The translations under genes and the position numbers were made by a program. Positions 33,047 to 41,633 of a DNA stretch of 64,000 nt are shown here, one piece after another. Position 1 is the stretch's first letter. Each line of letters starts with the position of its first letter. Below the pieces are notes generated by a model. It made no database searches. It was given only the letters and a program-made list of their open reading frames with translations, and had not been told where the DNA came from. The stretch covers positions 75,691-139,690 of the forward strand of contig JAWODW010000037.1 of NCBI GenBank assembly GCA_046483065.1. Reading direction: 5' to 3'. Source of the DNA: JAWVYT01 sp046483065 (lineage in GTDB: Bacteria; Gemmatimonadota; Gemmatimonadetes; Longimicrobiales; RSA9).

Positions 33047-33796
33047 TCAGCGGTACTCGGGGTTCGGGTGGTCGAACCGGCACCCGGCGTCCCACTCCGA
33101 CCGCTGGTTGCCGTGGGCCGGCACGCCGCCCCGGTCCTTGAGCAGCCGGGCCAGGTGCAGGAGGTTCCACGTCATGAACGTGGTGTTCCGCTGAGTGAAC
33201 TCGTTCTCCACGCCGCCGGAGCCCTCGTCCAGGTAGCTCGGCCCCGGCCCCGCCTCCCCGATCCAGCCGGCGTCGGCCTGGGGCGGGATGGTGTAGCCCA
33301 GGTGCTGGAGCGAGTACAGGATGTTCATGGCGCAGTGCTTGACCCCGTCCTCGTTGCCGGTGACGATGCACCCGCCCACCCGGCCGTAGTAGGCGTACTG
33401 CCCCTTCTCGTTCAGGTCGCCGGAGCCGCCGTACAGCCGCTCGATCACCCGCGTGCACACCGACGACTTCTCGCCCAGCCAGATCGGCGTGCCCAGCACC
33501 AGGATATCCGCCGCCATCACCTTCTCCTGGATGGCCGGCCACGCGTCCTGGTCCCAGCCGTGCTCCGTCATGTCCGGGTACACGCCGCTGGCGATCTCGT
33601 GGTCCACGGCCCGGATGACCTCCGTGGCCACGCCCTGCTTCTCCATGATCGCCCGGGAGACGTCCATCAGCCCCCGGGTGTGCGACTGGCGCGGCGTCTT
33701 CTTCAGCGTGCAGTTGAGGAACAGCGCGCGCAGATCCGAGTAGTCCCCGGGACCGGATTCGAGGCCCCGGGACCGATCCGTCTTCGATGATGCCAT
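33047..33796 (-). CDS. Flavodoxin / NADPH-dependent FMN reductase-family protein
   Basis: 249 residues from the ATG at 33796, with GGAGGAG upstream. The fold is recognisable: ALFLNCTLKKTPRQSHT at the FMN-phosphate loop, ADILVLGTPIWLGEKSSVCTRVIERLYG at the second flavin loop, and YYGRVGGCIVTGNEDGVKHCAMNILYSLQHLGYTIPP. It is the first gene of the flavodoxin-ynjE-sufE operon; a gap of 86 bases separates it from ynjE. It may supply electrons for sulfur transfer; that role is inference. Confidence 0.85.
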   Translation of the reverse strand: MASSKTDRSRGLESGPGDYSDLRALFLNCTLKKTPRQSHTRGLMDVSRAIMEKQGVATEVIRAVDHEIASGVYPDMTEHGWDQDAWPAIQEKVMAADILVLGTPIWLGEKSSVCTRVIERLYGGSGDLNEKGQYAYYGRVGGCIVTGNEDGVKHCAMNILYSLQHLGYTIPPQADAGWIGEAGPGPSYLDEGSGGVENEFTQRNTTFMTWNLLHLARLLKDRGGVPAHGNQRSEWDAGCRFDHPNPEYR

Positions 33797-33974
33797 GGTG
33801 CTCCTCCGTGGAGATGGGCCCCGTCCACACCTGTCCCGGCGCGCGCGGGGGCGTCGCGTGATTCTGTGATTATACGGCCTGGCGCCCCGGGGCGTGAAAC
33901 TCCCCCGGGAACCTGGCGCTCCATGGATCTGTTGGGTTCTCGAACGCACACCTCACCGGGGGCACCGTGCCCGA

Positions 33975-34003
33975 TTGGGTGTTTCCTTCTGACATGCTAT
34001 AAT
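33975..34003 (+). promoter_or_regulatory. Promoter of the selenoprotein gene (probably leaderless mRNA)
   Basis: TTGGGT (33975-33980), a 17-bp spacer and a perfect TATAAT (33998-34003). Transcription would start about 7 bases later, at or next to the A of the ATG at 34010, and no Shine-Dalgarno sequence is present, so the mRNA is probably leaderless. Confidence 0.65.
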
Positions 34004-34009
34004 CCGTCC

Positions 34010-34624
34010 ATGCGACGACGAGATCCGACCCGCCTGCTCCTCTCCGGCCTCGTCCTGGCCGCCGCGTTCACGGCGGCGTGCGACGCGCCGAGCCCGGAGC
34101 TCGGCCCCGCCGACGGCGCAGACCTGCCCCCCATCGACACCGGCCGCGTGGCCGTGGGCGATACGGCACCCGACTTCACCCTCGAAGACCGCCACGGTGA
34201 GCCCGTCACCCTCTCGGAGCTCCGGGAACGACGCATCGTCCTGGTCTTCTACCGGGGCCACTGGTGACCGTACTGCGCCGCTCAGCTCGGCGAGCTGAAA
34301 GACCTCCTGACCGAAGCACAGCGGGAGTCCACCCGCATCGTGGCCGTCTCCATCGATGGCCCGGAGCAAATCGAGCAGATGCGCCGGCGAGTGGCCGATG
34401 AGCAGGACACCGCGCCACCCGACTACCTGTTCCTCTCGGATCCCGGGCACCGGGTCATCGACCGGTACGGGCTCCGGAACCCTGACGATCCGCGGGGTAT
34501 CCCCCACCCCACCACGTTCGTCCTCGACCGCGACGGCGTGGTCCGCTGGAAGTTCGTGGAGACCGACTACCGCGTGCGTCCCACCAACGAGATGATCCTG
34601 GACGCCCTCGGGAAACTGGAATAG
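34010..34624 (+). CDS. Peroxiredoxin/AhpC-TSA-like lipoprotein, probable selenoprotein with in-frame TGA (Sec86)
   Basis: 204 residues if TGA at 34265-34267 is read as selenocysteine. The N-terminus is a lipoprotein signal with Cys24 (FTAAC). A redoxin domain follows: VGDTAPDFTLEDRHGEPVTLSEL, then VFYRGHW-U-PYCAAQLGELKDLL. The TGA falls exactly on the first Cys of the CPYC active site typical of this family (normally HWCPYC), and the same frame continues without interruption to a normal C-terminus (IPHPTTFVLDRDGVVRWKFVETDYRVRPTNEMILDAL). A hairpin fitting bacterial SECIS rules begins 14 bases after the TGA. Conventional calling would split the gene into 34010-34267 and a fragment from about 34340. 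Alternative: a pseudogene or sequencing error, which I consider unlikely. It probably reduces peroxides at the cell envelope. Confidence 0.85.
34282..34298 (+). promoter_or_regulatory. Candidate bacterial SECIS hairpin
   Basis: TCAGCTC (34282-34288), loop GGC, GAGCTGA (34292-34298): a perfect 7-bp stem with a 3-base loop whose first two bases are G. The loop begins 21 bases after the TGA, within the 16-37 range described for bacterial SECIS elements. It lies inside the coding sequence, as bacterial SECIS elements do. Confidence 0.7.
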
Positions 34625-34687
34625 TTCTTCCAGCCCCACGGCCGAGCACTCACAAACTCTCATCCGAACACAGCACGAGCCCCTGTC

Positions 34688-35650
34688 ATGCCACGTTTTG
34701 ATTCCATCCTGGACGTCGTTGGACGAACCCCCGTCGTACGCCTGAACCAGGCGGCCGCCGAGCTGCCCTGTGAGGTCTGGGCCAAGTGCGAGTTCCTGAA
34801 CCCCGGCGGCTCCCTCAAGGACCGGATCAGCGTGCGGATGGTGATCGAGGCGGAGAAGGCCGGCCGGATCAAGCCCGGCGACACGCTCATCGAGCCTACG
34901 TCCGGCAACACCGGCATCGGGCTGGCCATGGCCGGCGCCGTGCGCGGCTACCGGGTGATCATCGTCATGCCGGAGAAGATGAGCGAGGAGAAGGAGTCTG
35001 TGCTGCGGGCGCTGGGCGCCGAGATCGTGCGCACGCCCACCGAGGCCGCCTGGGACGACCCCGAGAGCCATATCCAGGTGGCCAAGCGGATGGCCGAAGA
35101 GATCCCCGACGCGTACCTCCCCGACCAGTACACCAACCCCGACAACCCGGATGCCCACTACCACGGCACGGCGGAGGAGATCCTGGCCGACTTCGGCACC
35201 GACCTGGACATGGTGGTCATCGGCGTCGGCACCGGCGGGACCATCACGGGCGTGGCCCGGCGGCTCAAGGAGGAGATCCCCGACCTCATCGTGGTGGGGG
35301 CCGACCCCTACGGCTCGATCCTGGGCGGCGGCGAGGAGGTCTACTCGTACCGGGTGGAGGGGATCGGCTACGACTTCGTCCCCGACGTCCTCGACAACGA
35401 GCTGGTCGATCGCTACGTCAAGGTCGACGACGAGGAGTCGTTCCGCCTGGCCCGCCGCCTGATCCGCGACGAAGGACTCCTCGTGGGCGGGTCCTCCGGC
35501 GCCGTCCTCGCCGCTACCCTCGACGCGGCCGCCGAGCTCGAGCCGGGCCAGAAGTGCCTGGCCATCCTCCCCGACTCCGTCCGCAACTACATGAGCAAGT
35601 TCCTCCTTGACGAGTGGATGGAGGAGCACGGCTTCCCCCTGCCGGAGTAG
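34688..35650 (+). CDS. PLP-dependent cysteine synthase / cystathionine beta-synthase-like enzyme
   Basis: 320 residues, with no C-terminal CBS domains. PLP-lysine motif in NPGGSLKDRISVRM; the phosphate-binding loop in GVGTGGTITGVARRLKE; substrate loop EPTSGNTGIGLAMAGAVRGYRVIIVMPEKMSEEKE. The N-terminus FDSILDVVGRTPVVRLN and the phrase MPEKMSEEKE are closer to cystathionine beta-synthase than to CysK, so transsulfuration (serine plus homocysteine) is as likely as O-acetylserine sulfhydrylation. It begins 63 bases after the selenoprotein gene. Confidence 0.88.
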   Translation: MPRFDSILDVVGRTPVVRLNQAAAELPCEVWAKCEFLNPGGSLKDRISVRMVIEAEKAGRIKPGDTLIEPTSGNTGIGLAMAGAVRGYRVIIVMPEKMSEEKESVLRALGAEIVRTPTEAAWDDPESHIQVAKRMAEEIPDAYLPDQYTNPDNPDAHYHGTAEEILADFGTDLDMVVIGVGTGGTITGVARRLKEEIPDLIVVGADPYGSILGGGEEVYSYRVEGIGYDFVPDVLDNELVDRYVKVDDEESFRLARRLIRDEGLLVGGSSGAVLAATLDAAAELEPGQKCLAILPDSVRNYMSKFLLDEWMEEHGFPLPE

Positions 35651-35796
35651 TCACGCCGACGGCAGCCGCCCGCCGGCGGCACAGAGCAGCCGGGCCCGTT
35701 GCAACCCTTTCCGGCCCTCCACTGTCTAATCGAGTGTAGGACGGCCGGGGTAGTGGCGCGCCGGCCGCGTTCTCTGAACCCGCAGCGGAGGGCCCG

Positions 35797-36930
35797 ATGC
35801 AGCACCTGGTGCGCACGACGGCCGTGACGGTCATACTTCTCTTCATTTCCCTGCCCGCCCTCGCCCAGTCGTCGGCCGATGGAGCACACTCGTTCACCCT
35901 TGAGGACCGGCTGAGCGTACAGGCGCCTCTGCCGCTCTTCACCGCCTGGGCCTGGGTGACCGTGGCCGATTCGGCCGGGGACCACACGTACAACTGGACG
36001 CCCGTGAAGCGCCAGGTCAAAGACCGGCTCCTGGAGCGGCTGCCGCCGGCCTACCTCGACACCCTGCGCGCGGCGTACCAGGCTATCGACCCCGATGGCT
36101 ACCACATGACCGTGCTGGCCCTCCAGCTCACACCGCCACCCAACATGCGCCTGGACCTCGAGGCGGCGCGAGAGCGGGCCCGCGCCCAGGAGGCGGAGTC
36201 GACGCTCCAGTACCTGGACGCCATCGAGGAGCGGGCGGCCGAACTCGTGCCGCTCCTGAACCAGTTCTACCATCGCGCCGACATCGCCGGCCTCCGCCAC
36301 GAGGTCTCGCCGACCTACCGGGCGGCCATCGGGATCTACAAGGCCGGGACCATTGCGGCAGTCCGGGAAGCCCTCGACTACCTCCGGCTCCCCGAGAGCT
36401 CGCTCTCGCAGATGGACCGCGTGGTCATCGTTCCCTGCCTCATCGGGATGCTCGGCTCGGCCATGGCGCCCCCGCTGGGCGGCGTCACCTACAACGTGGA
36501 GTTCCCCACCCAGCCCGTGGACAGCATCCGGTTCCACGCCCACGAGTACATTCACTTCATGGTGGGCGACCTCACCCGGGGCGACGAACACAGGGAGCAG
36601 ATCGAGCGCATCACCGCGCAGGTCTGGGACGACTCCGCGGCAACCAACGCACGGAAGTACTACCCCGACCCCGTCCACTACTTCGACGAGAACCTGGTCC
36701 GCATGTTGACCGGCGTGGTGCTCTACGGCGGGGTGGACACCGAGAAGACCGCCCGGTCCCTGGAGTACCAGCACGGGCGAGGATTCCTGCTGGTGCCCGC
36801 CATGGCCGACGCGCTCCGACCGTTCGAGGAGGGCGAGATGACCTTCACCGAGTACTTCCCCACCCTCCTGGATCGGCTGGAGACGAGCATCACTCAACGC
36901 GTCCAGTCGGGCGAACACGACGGGCACTGA
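35797..36930 (+). CDS. Secreted protein with HExxH motif, putative zinc metallopeptidase
   Basis: 377 residues with a signal peptide cleaved near ALAQS (residue 24). HEYIH occupies residues 249-253 in a helix-like context (SIRFHAHEYIHFMVGDLT), the zinc site of gluzincin and related peptidases. A downstream Glu (for instance in HYFDENLVRM) could be the third ligand. The rest shows no family I can name. It is a single gene convergent with the VKOR fusion on the other strand. Confidence 0.65.
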   Translation: MQHLVRTTAVTVILLFISLPALAQSSADGAHSFTLEDRLSVQAPLPLFTAWAWVTVADSAGDHTYNWTPVKRQVKDRLLERLPPAYLDTLRAAYQAIDPDGYHMTVLALQLTPPPNMRLDLEAARERARAQEAESTLQYLDAIEERAAELVPLLNQFYHRADIAGLRHEVSPTYRAAIGIYKAGTIAAVREALDYLRLPESSLSQMDRVVIVPCLIGMLGSAMAPPLGGVTYNVEFPTQPVDSIRFHAHEYIHFMVGDLTRGDEHREQIERITAQVWDDSAATNARKYYPDPVHYFDENLVRMLTGVVLYGGVDTEKTARSLEYQHGRGFLLVPAMADALRPFEEGEMTFTEYFPTLLDRLETSITQRVQSGEHDGH

Positions 36931-36966
36931 TCCATCGGGCCGGAACGCCCCGACCCTCCCGGGGAG

Positions 36967-38139
36967 CTACCGGCGCGCCGTCGCCACCTTGCGCCCCTCG
37001 GCCGCAGCCGGCGGGCGGACCTGCCGCCCGGACCGCCGCGCGCAGACCGCCGTGGGCGTGGCCGCCACCAGGATCAGCGTCATGATGATCGCGGAATTGA
37101 TGCACCACATGCACGTGGCACCGATGACGAACGGCTCCAGGAACGTCAGGTAGATGGAGAAGGCGACCCCGACCACAGCCATGCCCCAGACCGCGAGCGC
37201 CGTCCGGCCCCGGTCGAGCCATCCTGCCCGACCGGCCACCCAGAGCCCCCCGAGCAGCAGGTACCCCGCCAGGCCCAGCACACCCACCGACACGCCGGCA
37301 ATGGACGCGTACGGACTGAGCTGCACCCGGTTGCAGTCGCCCACCGGACCGCAGACCGCCTCCGATCCCGTCACCTCCACGAACGCCAGATAGGCCGCGA
37401 TGCCGGCACCCGCCGTCGCCAGCACCGGGATCGCCCACGCAGGCCACTCGGCCGGCAGCCGGCGAGGCCGGACCAGCGTCCGCACGGCCAGCACCAGCAC
37501 CAGCGCCATGCCGATCAGCACGACCACCGCAATGGCGTTGCCCGCCGGGTCCCGCATGAAACGCTCCGAGAGGGAGCTCTGCCCTGAATCACCGCCGGCG
37601 CCGAGTACGTGAACCGCCGGGGCGGCCCCCGCTCCACCATCCCCCGCCAGCATCCACCCCTCGATCTCCACCGCGGGGCCTTCCGCGATCCCCTGCACGG
37701 ACAGGTACGCCCGGATCGCGCGGATCGGTGGCCAGTCCACTCCGGCCCCGTCCAGCCCCTCCGCCACGATGTCCGGCAGCTGTGACGGGATCTCCCAGGA
37801 ACCCACAAGGACCCGGTCACCCACCACCAGCGCCGGCACGCCCAGCCGCTCCCGGGGCAGCTGGAAATGCTCCGCCACGGCCCGGTACAGCGTCTGACCC
37901 TGACGCGTGTCCACGTTCACCGCCACGATCCGCAGCGCCTCACCGTATCGCTCCAGCAGCGGAGGGAGGTGGTCCTCCATCACGTCATGACAGTGTGGGC
38001 ACTCGGGCGAATAGAACAGCACCGCCCGCACCTGGACCTCAGGGCCCTGCGCCACGTCCACCGACACGGCCGGACCGGGGGGCGCGGGGGCCACCGCCCC
38101 GAGTAGCGCCACCGTCAGCAGCTGCCACGCTCCGTACAT
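36967..38139 (-). CDS. Exported thioredoxin domain fused to VKOR membrane domain, shorter paralogue
   Basis: 390 residues from the ATG at 38139 (GGGAGGGG just upstream). Same layout as the protein at 10688-12211: signal peptide, thioredoxin-like domain with CPHC (LFYSPECPHCHDVMEDHLPPLL), then a VKOR domain with AVCGPVGDCNRVQLSPYASIAG and the CMWC quinone-site motif. The linker is much shorter and lacks the acidic repeats. The two proteins share long stretches in both domains (for example TFLEPFVIGA), so they arose by duplication. It is divergent from an arsR gene. Likely role: disulfide formation in the envelope. Confidence 0.85.
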   Translation of the reverse strand: MYGAWQLLTVALLGAVAPAPPGPAVSVDVAQGPEVQVRAVLFYSPECPHCHDVMEDHLPPLLERYGEALRIVAVNVDTRQGQTLYRAVAEHFQLPRERLGVPALVVGDRVLVGSWEIPSQLPDIVAEGLDGAGVDWPPIRAIRAYLSVQGIAEGPAVEIEGWMLAGDGGAGAAPAVHVLGAGGDSGQSSLSERFMRDPAGNAIAVVVLIGMALVLVLAVRTLVRPRRLPAEWPAWAIPVLATAGAGIAAYLAFVEVTGSEAVCGPVGDCNRVQLSPYASIAGVSVGVLGLAGYLLLGGLWVAGRAGWLDRGRTALAVWGMAVVGVAFSIYLTFLEPFVIGATCMWCINSAIIMTLILVAATPTAVCARRSGRQVRPPAAAEGRKVATARR

Positions 38140-38325
38140 CACCCCTCCCTAACCGAGTCTGCCGTCGTTTTCTTGCCGGGCGTTACTATACTCGCTTGTC
38201 CGCGTGCATTCAAGGACCCAATCCGGAAATGCGACAATACATACCGGTTTCACCCGGGCACCCAGCGGAAATGCACCGACGAGCGATGCGGTCGGCCCGC
38301 CCTGCACACCCCCACCCTTCGCCCC

Positions 38326-38368
38326 TTGACTGCCCCCGATCCGCGCATTAAAATCGTCTACCCGGGTA
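38326..38368 (+). promoter_or_regulatory. Promoter and candidate operator of the first ars unit
   Basis: TTGACT (38326-38331), 17-bp spacer, TAAAAT (38349-38354). A perfect 10-bp palindrome TACCCGGGTA at 38359-38368 follows immediately, in the position of an ArsR operator. It differs from the ATCAA-N6-TTGAT sites of the second ars unit. Confidence 0.6.
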
Positions 38369-38386
38369 TATAGAAAAGGGGTGGAC

Positions 38387-38758
38387 ATGGACGACTTGGG
38401 CCGGATCTTCAAGGCGCTCTCCGATGAGACGCGGCTCACCATCATGGGGCTGATCTTCGAGCACGGGTGCCTGTGCGTGTGCGAGGTTGAGCAGATCCTG
38501 GGGATCACCCAGTCGAAGGCGTCGCGGCACCTGCGCTACCTGCGGGACGCGGGCGTGCTGCAGGACGAGCGCGACGGCGTGACAGTGAACTACCGCGTGC
38601 CCCGGGATGCGGGCCCGGAGCTGTCTGCCATCCTGATGCTGCTGCGGGGGCTGCTGGCCGGCCGCCCCATCCCGGACGCCCGGCAGGCGCTGGTCCAGAT
38701 CCGGGCGGCCAGGGCCGAAGGTCGCCCGGCCGACTCCGTGGAGCCGGTAATGGCGTGA
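38387..38758 (+). CDS. arsR: ArsR-family repressor with CVC metal site
   Basis: 123 residues from the ATG at 38387. The winged-helix is complete (IFKALSDETRLTIMGLIF...LGITQSKASRHLRYLRDAGVLQDERDGVTVNYRV). The sensing helix contains HGCLCVCEVEQ, matching the ELCVCDL As(III)/Sb(III) site of classical ArsR, with one additional Cys. The stop overlaps the start of the permease gene (GTGA), so the two are coupled. Confidence 0.88.
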   Translation: MDDLGRIFKALSDETRLTIMGLIFEHGCLCVCEVEQILGITQSKASRHLRYLRDAGVLQDERDGVTVNYRVPRDAGPELSAILMLLRGLLAGRPIPDARQALVQIRAARAEGRPADSVEPVMA

Positions 38759-40185
38759 GCGGCGGTCGAGGGGGCGAGGCGGTTCGTGCGGCGGAGGGCC
38801 CACCGGAGGGTCCGGCCGAGCCGGCGGGGCTGGGGAGCCGGATGGTGGCGTGGTGGCGTCGTCGTCGCGAGGAGCCCGGAGCCACGGACTGGGGGTCGGA
38901 GTGGAAACCGCTGGCGTGGATCGCCGGGGTCTTCCTGGTCTTCTACTTCCTGCCGGTGGGCAACGCCCGGTTCGACGGTGCGGTCACGGAGGCCCTGGCC
39001 CTCACGCAGTGGTACGCGCAGGAGCACGTGCTGCTCTGCCTGATCCCGGCCTTCTTCATCGCCGGCGCCATCTCGGTCTTCCTGAGCGAGCAGGCGGTGC
39101 TGAAGTACCTGGGGCCCCGGGCGCCGAAGCCCATGGCGTACGGCGTGGCGTCGGTCTCCGGGACGCTGCTGGCGGTCTGCTCGTGCACGGTGCTACCGCT
39201 CTTCGGCGGGATCTACGCCAACGGCGCCGGCCTGGGCCCCGCGTCGGCGTTCCTGTACTCGGGCCCGGCCATCAACGTGCTGGCCATCGTGCTCACGGCC
39301 AACGTACTGGGTCTCGAGCTCGGCGTGGCGCGGGCGGTGGGGGCCATTGTGTTCGCGCTGGTGGTCGGGCTCCTGATGCACCTCATCTTCCGGCGCTCCG
39401 AGATGGAGCGGTCGGACAACTGGATGGTGGGTCCCGAGCCGGAGGAAACCAGCCGACCTCTCTGGCAGACGGCCACGTTCTTCGGCGCCATGGTGGCCGT
39501 GCTGGTCTTCGCCAACTGGGGCCGGCCGGACGCCGCGGAGGGTTTCTGGTACGGCGTCTACGCGGCCAAGTGGAAGCTGACGGCCGCGGCGGCCGCCGTG
39601 ATGGCCGTGGCGCTGGTCCGGTGGATCGGGATGAGCGTGTGGGAGGTCGGGGCGACGGCGGTCGTCACGGCGGGCCTGGCAGTCCTCTTCCCCCAGGAGC
39701 CGCTGATCCCGTTCGCCGCGGCCACCGTCGGACTGTCGCTTGCCGCCAGCACGAGCGGCGGTGAGGCGGGGGAGTGGTTCAACGCGTCGTGGGGGTTCGC
39801 CAAGCAGATCTTCCCGCTCCTCTTCATCGGGATCCTTGCCGCGGGGCTGCTCCTGGGGCGGCCCGGCCATGAGGGGCTGATCCCGTCGGCGTGGGTGGCG
39901 GAGGCCGTGGGCGGCAACTCGCTGGGCGCGAACCTGTTCGCGTCGGTGGCGGGCGCGTTCATGTACTTCGCCACGCTCACCGAGGTGCCGATCCTCCAGG
40001 GGCTCATGGGCTCCGGGATGGGCGACGGCCCGGCGCTCACGCTCCTGCTGGCGGGCCCCGCCGTCTCGCTCCCGAGCATCCTGGTGATCCGGAGCTTCAT
40101 GGGCACGAAGAAGACGGCGGTCTTCCTGGCGCTCACGGTGGTAATGGCCACCACGGCCGGGATGATCTACGGCGCGATCACATGA
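38755..40185 (+). CDS. UPF0718/DUF318-family permease (ArsP-like)
   Basis: 476 residues beginning at a GTG that overlaps the arsR stop. About ten membrane segments are seen after a 40-residue hydrophilic N-terminus. The family's Cys motif SGTLLAVCSCTVLPLFGGIY is intact, with the matching second-half motif ATLTEVPILQGLMGSGM. Members such as ArsP export trivalent organoarsenicals. Given an As-type ArsR in the same operon and an arsM nearby, methylarsenite export is a reasonable inference. Confidence 0.85.
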   Translation: MSGGRGGEAVRAAEGPPEGPAEPAGLGSRMVAWWRRRREEPGATDWGSEWKPLAWIAGVFLVFYFLPVGNARFDGAVTEALALTQWYAQEHVLLCLIPAFFIAGAISVFLSEQAVLKYLGPRAPKPMAYGVASVSGTLLAVCSCTVLPLFGGIYANGAGLGPASAFLYSGPAINVLAIVLTANVLGLELGVARAVGAIVFALVVGLLMHLIFRRSEMERSDNWMVGPEPEETSRPLWQTATFFGAMVAVLVFANWGRPDAAEGFWYGVYAAKWKLTAAAAAVMAVALVRWIGMSVWEVGATAVVTAGLAVLFPQEPLIPFAAATVGLSLAASTSGGEAGEWFNASWGFAKQIFPLLFIGILAAGLLLGRPGHEGLIPSAWVAEAVGGNSLGANLFASVAGAFMYFATLTEVPILQGLMGSGMGDGPALTLLLAGPAVSLPSILVIRSFMGTKKTAVFLALTVVMATTAGMIYGAIT

Positions 40186-40231
40186 TCATGGACGGCAGGA
40201 ACTCGTGAACCGAACCTGAAGGGATGAGACC

Positions 40232-40477
40232 ATGCAGATCAAAGTGTACGGCCCCGGCTGCGCCAACTGCCGGAAGCTGGAGGAGAACGCGAGGGAGGCC
40301 GTCGAGAGCCTCGGCGTGACCGCCGAGATCGAGAAGGTCGAGGACATGAAAGGCATGGCCGCGGCCGGCGTGATGCGCACGCCCGCATTGAGTGTCAACG
40401 GGGAGCTGATCCTCCACGGCAAGGTCGCGCCGCCCCGCTACATCGCGGATCGGCTGCGGGAGATCGCGGCGCCGTAA
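40232..40477 (+). CDS. Small thioredoxin-fold protein, TM0996/MTH895 family
   Basis: 81 residues, the full length for this family. Active site CANC (YGPGCANCRKLEENA), cis-Pro region MRTPALSVNGELILHGKV. AGGGATGAG lies before the ATG. Proteins of this family regularly accompany DUF318 permeases and ArsR; it may supply reducing power for arsenic or another thiol-reactive substrate. Confidence 0.88.
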   Translation: MQIKVYGPGCANCRKLEENAREAVESLGVTAEIEKVEDMKGMAAAGVMRTPALSVNGELILHGKVAPPRYIADRLREIAAP

Positions 40478-40480
40478 CGA

Positions 40481-40512
40481 GGCCGGGCCGACAGGTACCG
40501 CCCCTCCCGGCC
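40481..40512. terminator. Weak inverted repeat between convergent ars units
   Basis: GGCCGGG (40481-40487) and CCCGGCC (40506-40512) are complementary, separated by 18 bases, between the thioredoxin stop and the acr3 stop. Confidence 0.35.
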
Positions 40513-40517
40513 GGGGC

Positions 40518-41633
40518 CTACGGCTGCGGCTTCGCCCCCGCCGGCACCGCGCAGTTCGAGACCTCCTCGATCTCCGCCGCGCTGTCCGGGAAGTACTTCC
40601 GCTTCCACCACAGCGCCACGTTCACCAGCCCGATGAGCACGGGCACCTCCACCAGCGGCCCGATGACGGCCGCGAACGCCGCGCCGTGGGCGATCCCGAA
40701 CGTGCCCACCGCCACGGCAATCGCCAGCTCGAAGTTGTTCGACGCCGCCGTGAACGAGAGTGTGGCCGTCTGCGGGTACGTGGCCCCCACCGCCCGGCTC
40801 ATGAAGAACGTGATGGCGAACATGGCCAGGAAGTAGATCAGGAGCGGGATCGCCACCAGCACCACCTGCGACGGCTGCTCGATGATCGCCTCGCCCTGGA
40901 TCGAGAACATGACCACGATGGTGAAGAGCAGCGCGATCAGCGTCAGCGGGCTGATCTTCGGGATGAACCGTTCGTGGTACCACGTCTTCCCCCTCGCCTT
41001 CACCAGCACGAACCGGGTCAGCATCCCCGCCAGGAACGGGATGCCCAGGTAGATGAACACGCTCTCGGCGATCTGGCCCATGGTGATGTCCACCACCGTC
41101 CCCTCGAGCCCCAGCCACCCGGGCACAACGGTGATGAAGACCCAGGCGTACACCGAGTAGAACAGGACCTGGAAGATGGAGTTGAAGGCGACGAGCCCGG
41201 CGGCGTACTCGTTGTCGCCCTCCGCCAGCTCGTTCCAGACGATCACCATGGCAATGCACCGCGCCAGCCCGATGAGGATCAGCCCCACCATGAGCTCCGG
41301 GTGGTCCCGGAGGAAGAGGACCGCCAGCCCGAACATGAGCAGCGGGCCGATGACCCAGTTCTGGATCAGCGAGAGCCCCAGGACCTTCCAGTCCCGGAAC
41401 ACGTCGCCCAGCTCCTCGTAGCGCACCTTCGCCAGGGGCGGGTACATCATGAGGATCAGACCGATGGCGATGGGGATCGACGTGGTCCCCACGTGCGTCG
41501 CCTCGTTGATGGCCGTGATCGGCTCCTGCCACAGGTAGCCCAGCCCCACACCCAACGCCATGGCCAGGAAGATCCACGCGGTCAGGTACCGGTCCAGGAA
41601 CGACATCCGCCGCGCCACACTCCGCTGTGTCAT
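40518..41633 (-). CDS. acr3: Arsenite efflux transporter, ACR3 family
   Basis: 371 residues with ten membrane segments, starting at an ATG that overlaps the phosphoesterase stop (ATGA). The ACR3 signature is visible: IGLARCIAMVIVWNELAEGDNEYAAGLVAFNS with the conserved Cys in the fourth helix, and later FTAASNNFELAIAVAVGTFG and VGPLVEVPVLIGLV-like text. It expels As(III) using the proton motive force. It is last in the arsM-phosphoesterase-acr3 operon. Confidence 0.94.
   Translation of the reverse strand: MTQRSVARRMSFLDRYLTAWIFLAMALGVGLGYLWQEPITAINEATHVGTTSIPIAIGLILMMYPPLAKVRYEELGDVFRDWKVLGLSLIQNWVIGPLLMFGLAVLFLRDHPELMVGLILIGLARCIAMVIVWNELAEGDNEYAAGLVAFNSIFQVLFYSVYAWVFITVVPGWLGLEGTVVDITMGQIAESVFIYLGIPFLAGMLTRFVLVKARGKTWYHERFIPKISPLTLIALLFTIVVMFSIQGEAIIEQPSQVVLVAIPLLIYFLAMFAITFFMSRAVGATYPQTATLSFTAASNNFELAIAVAVGTFGIAHGAAFAAVIGPLVEVPVLIGLVNVALWWKRKYFPDSAAEIEEVSNCAVPAGAKPQP

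Noticed and set aside
34010..34267. Treating the TGA at 34265 as a true stop (two gene fragments)
   Set aside because: The frame after the TGA continues the same domain, the TGA replaces exactly the catalytic Cys, and a SECIS-like hairpin follows. Error or pseudogene remains possible but is less economical.
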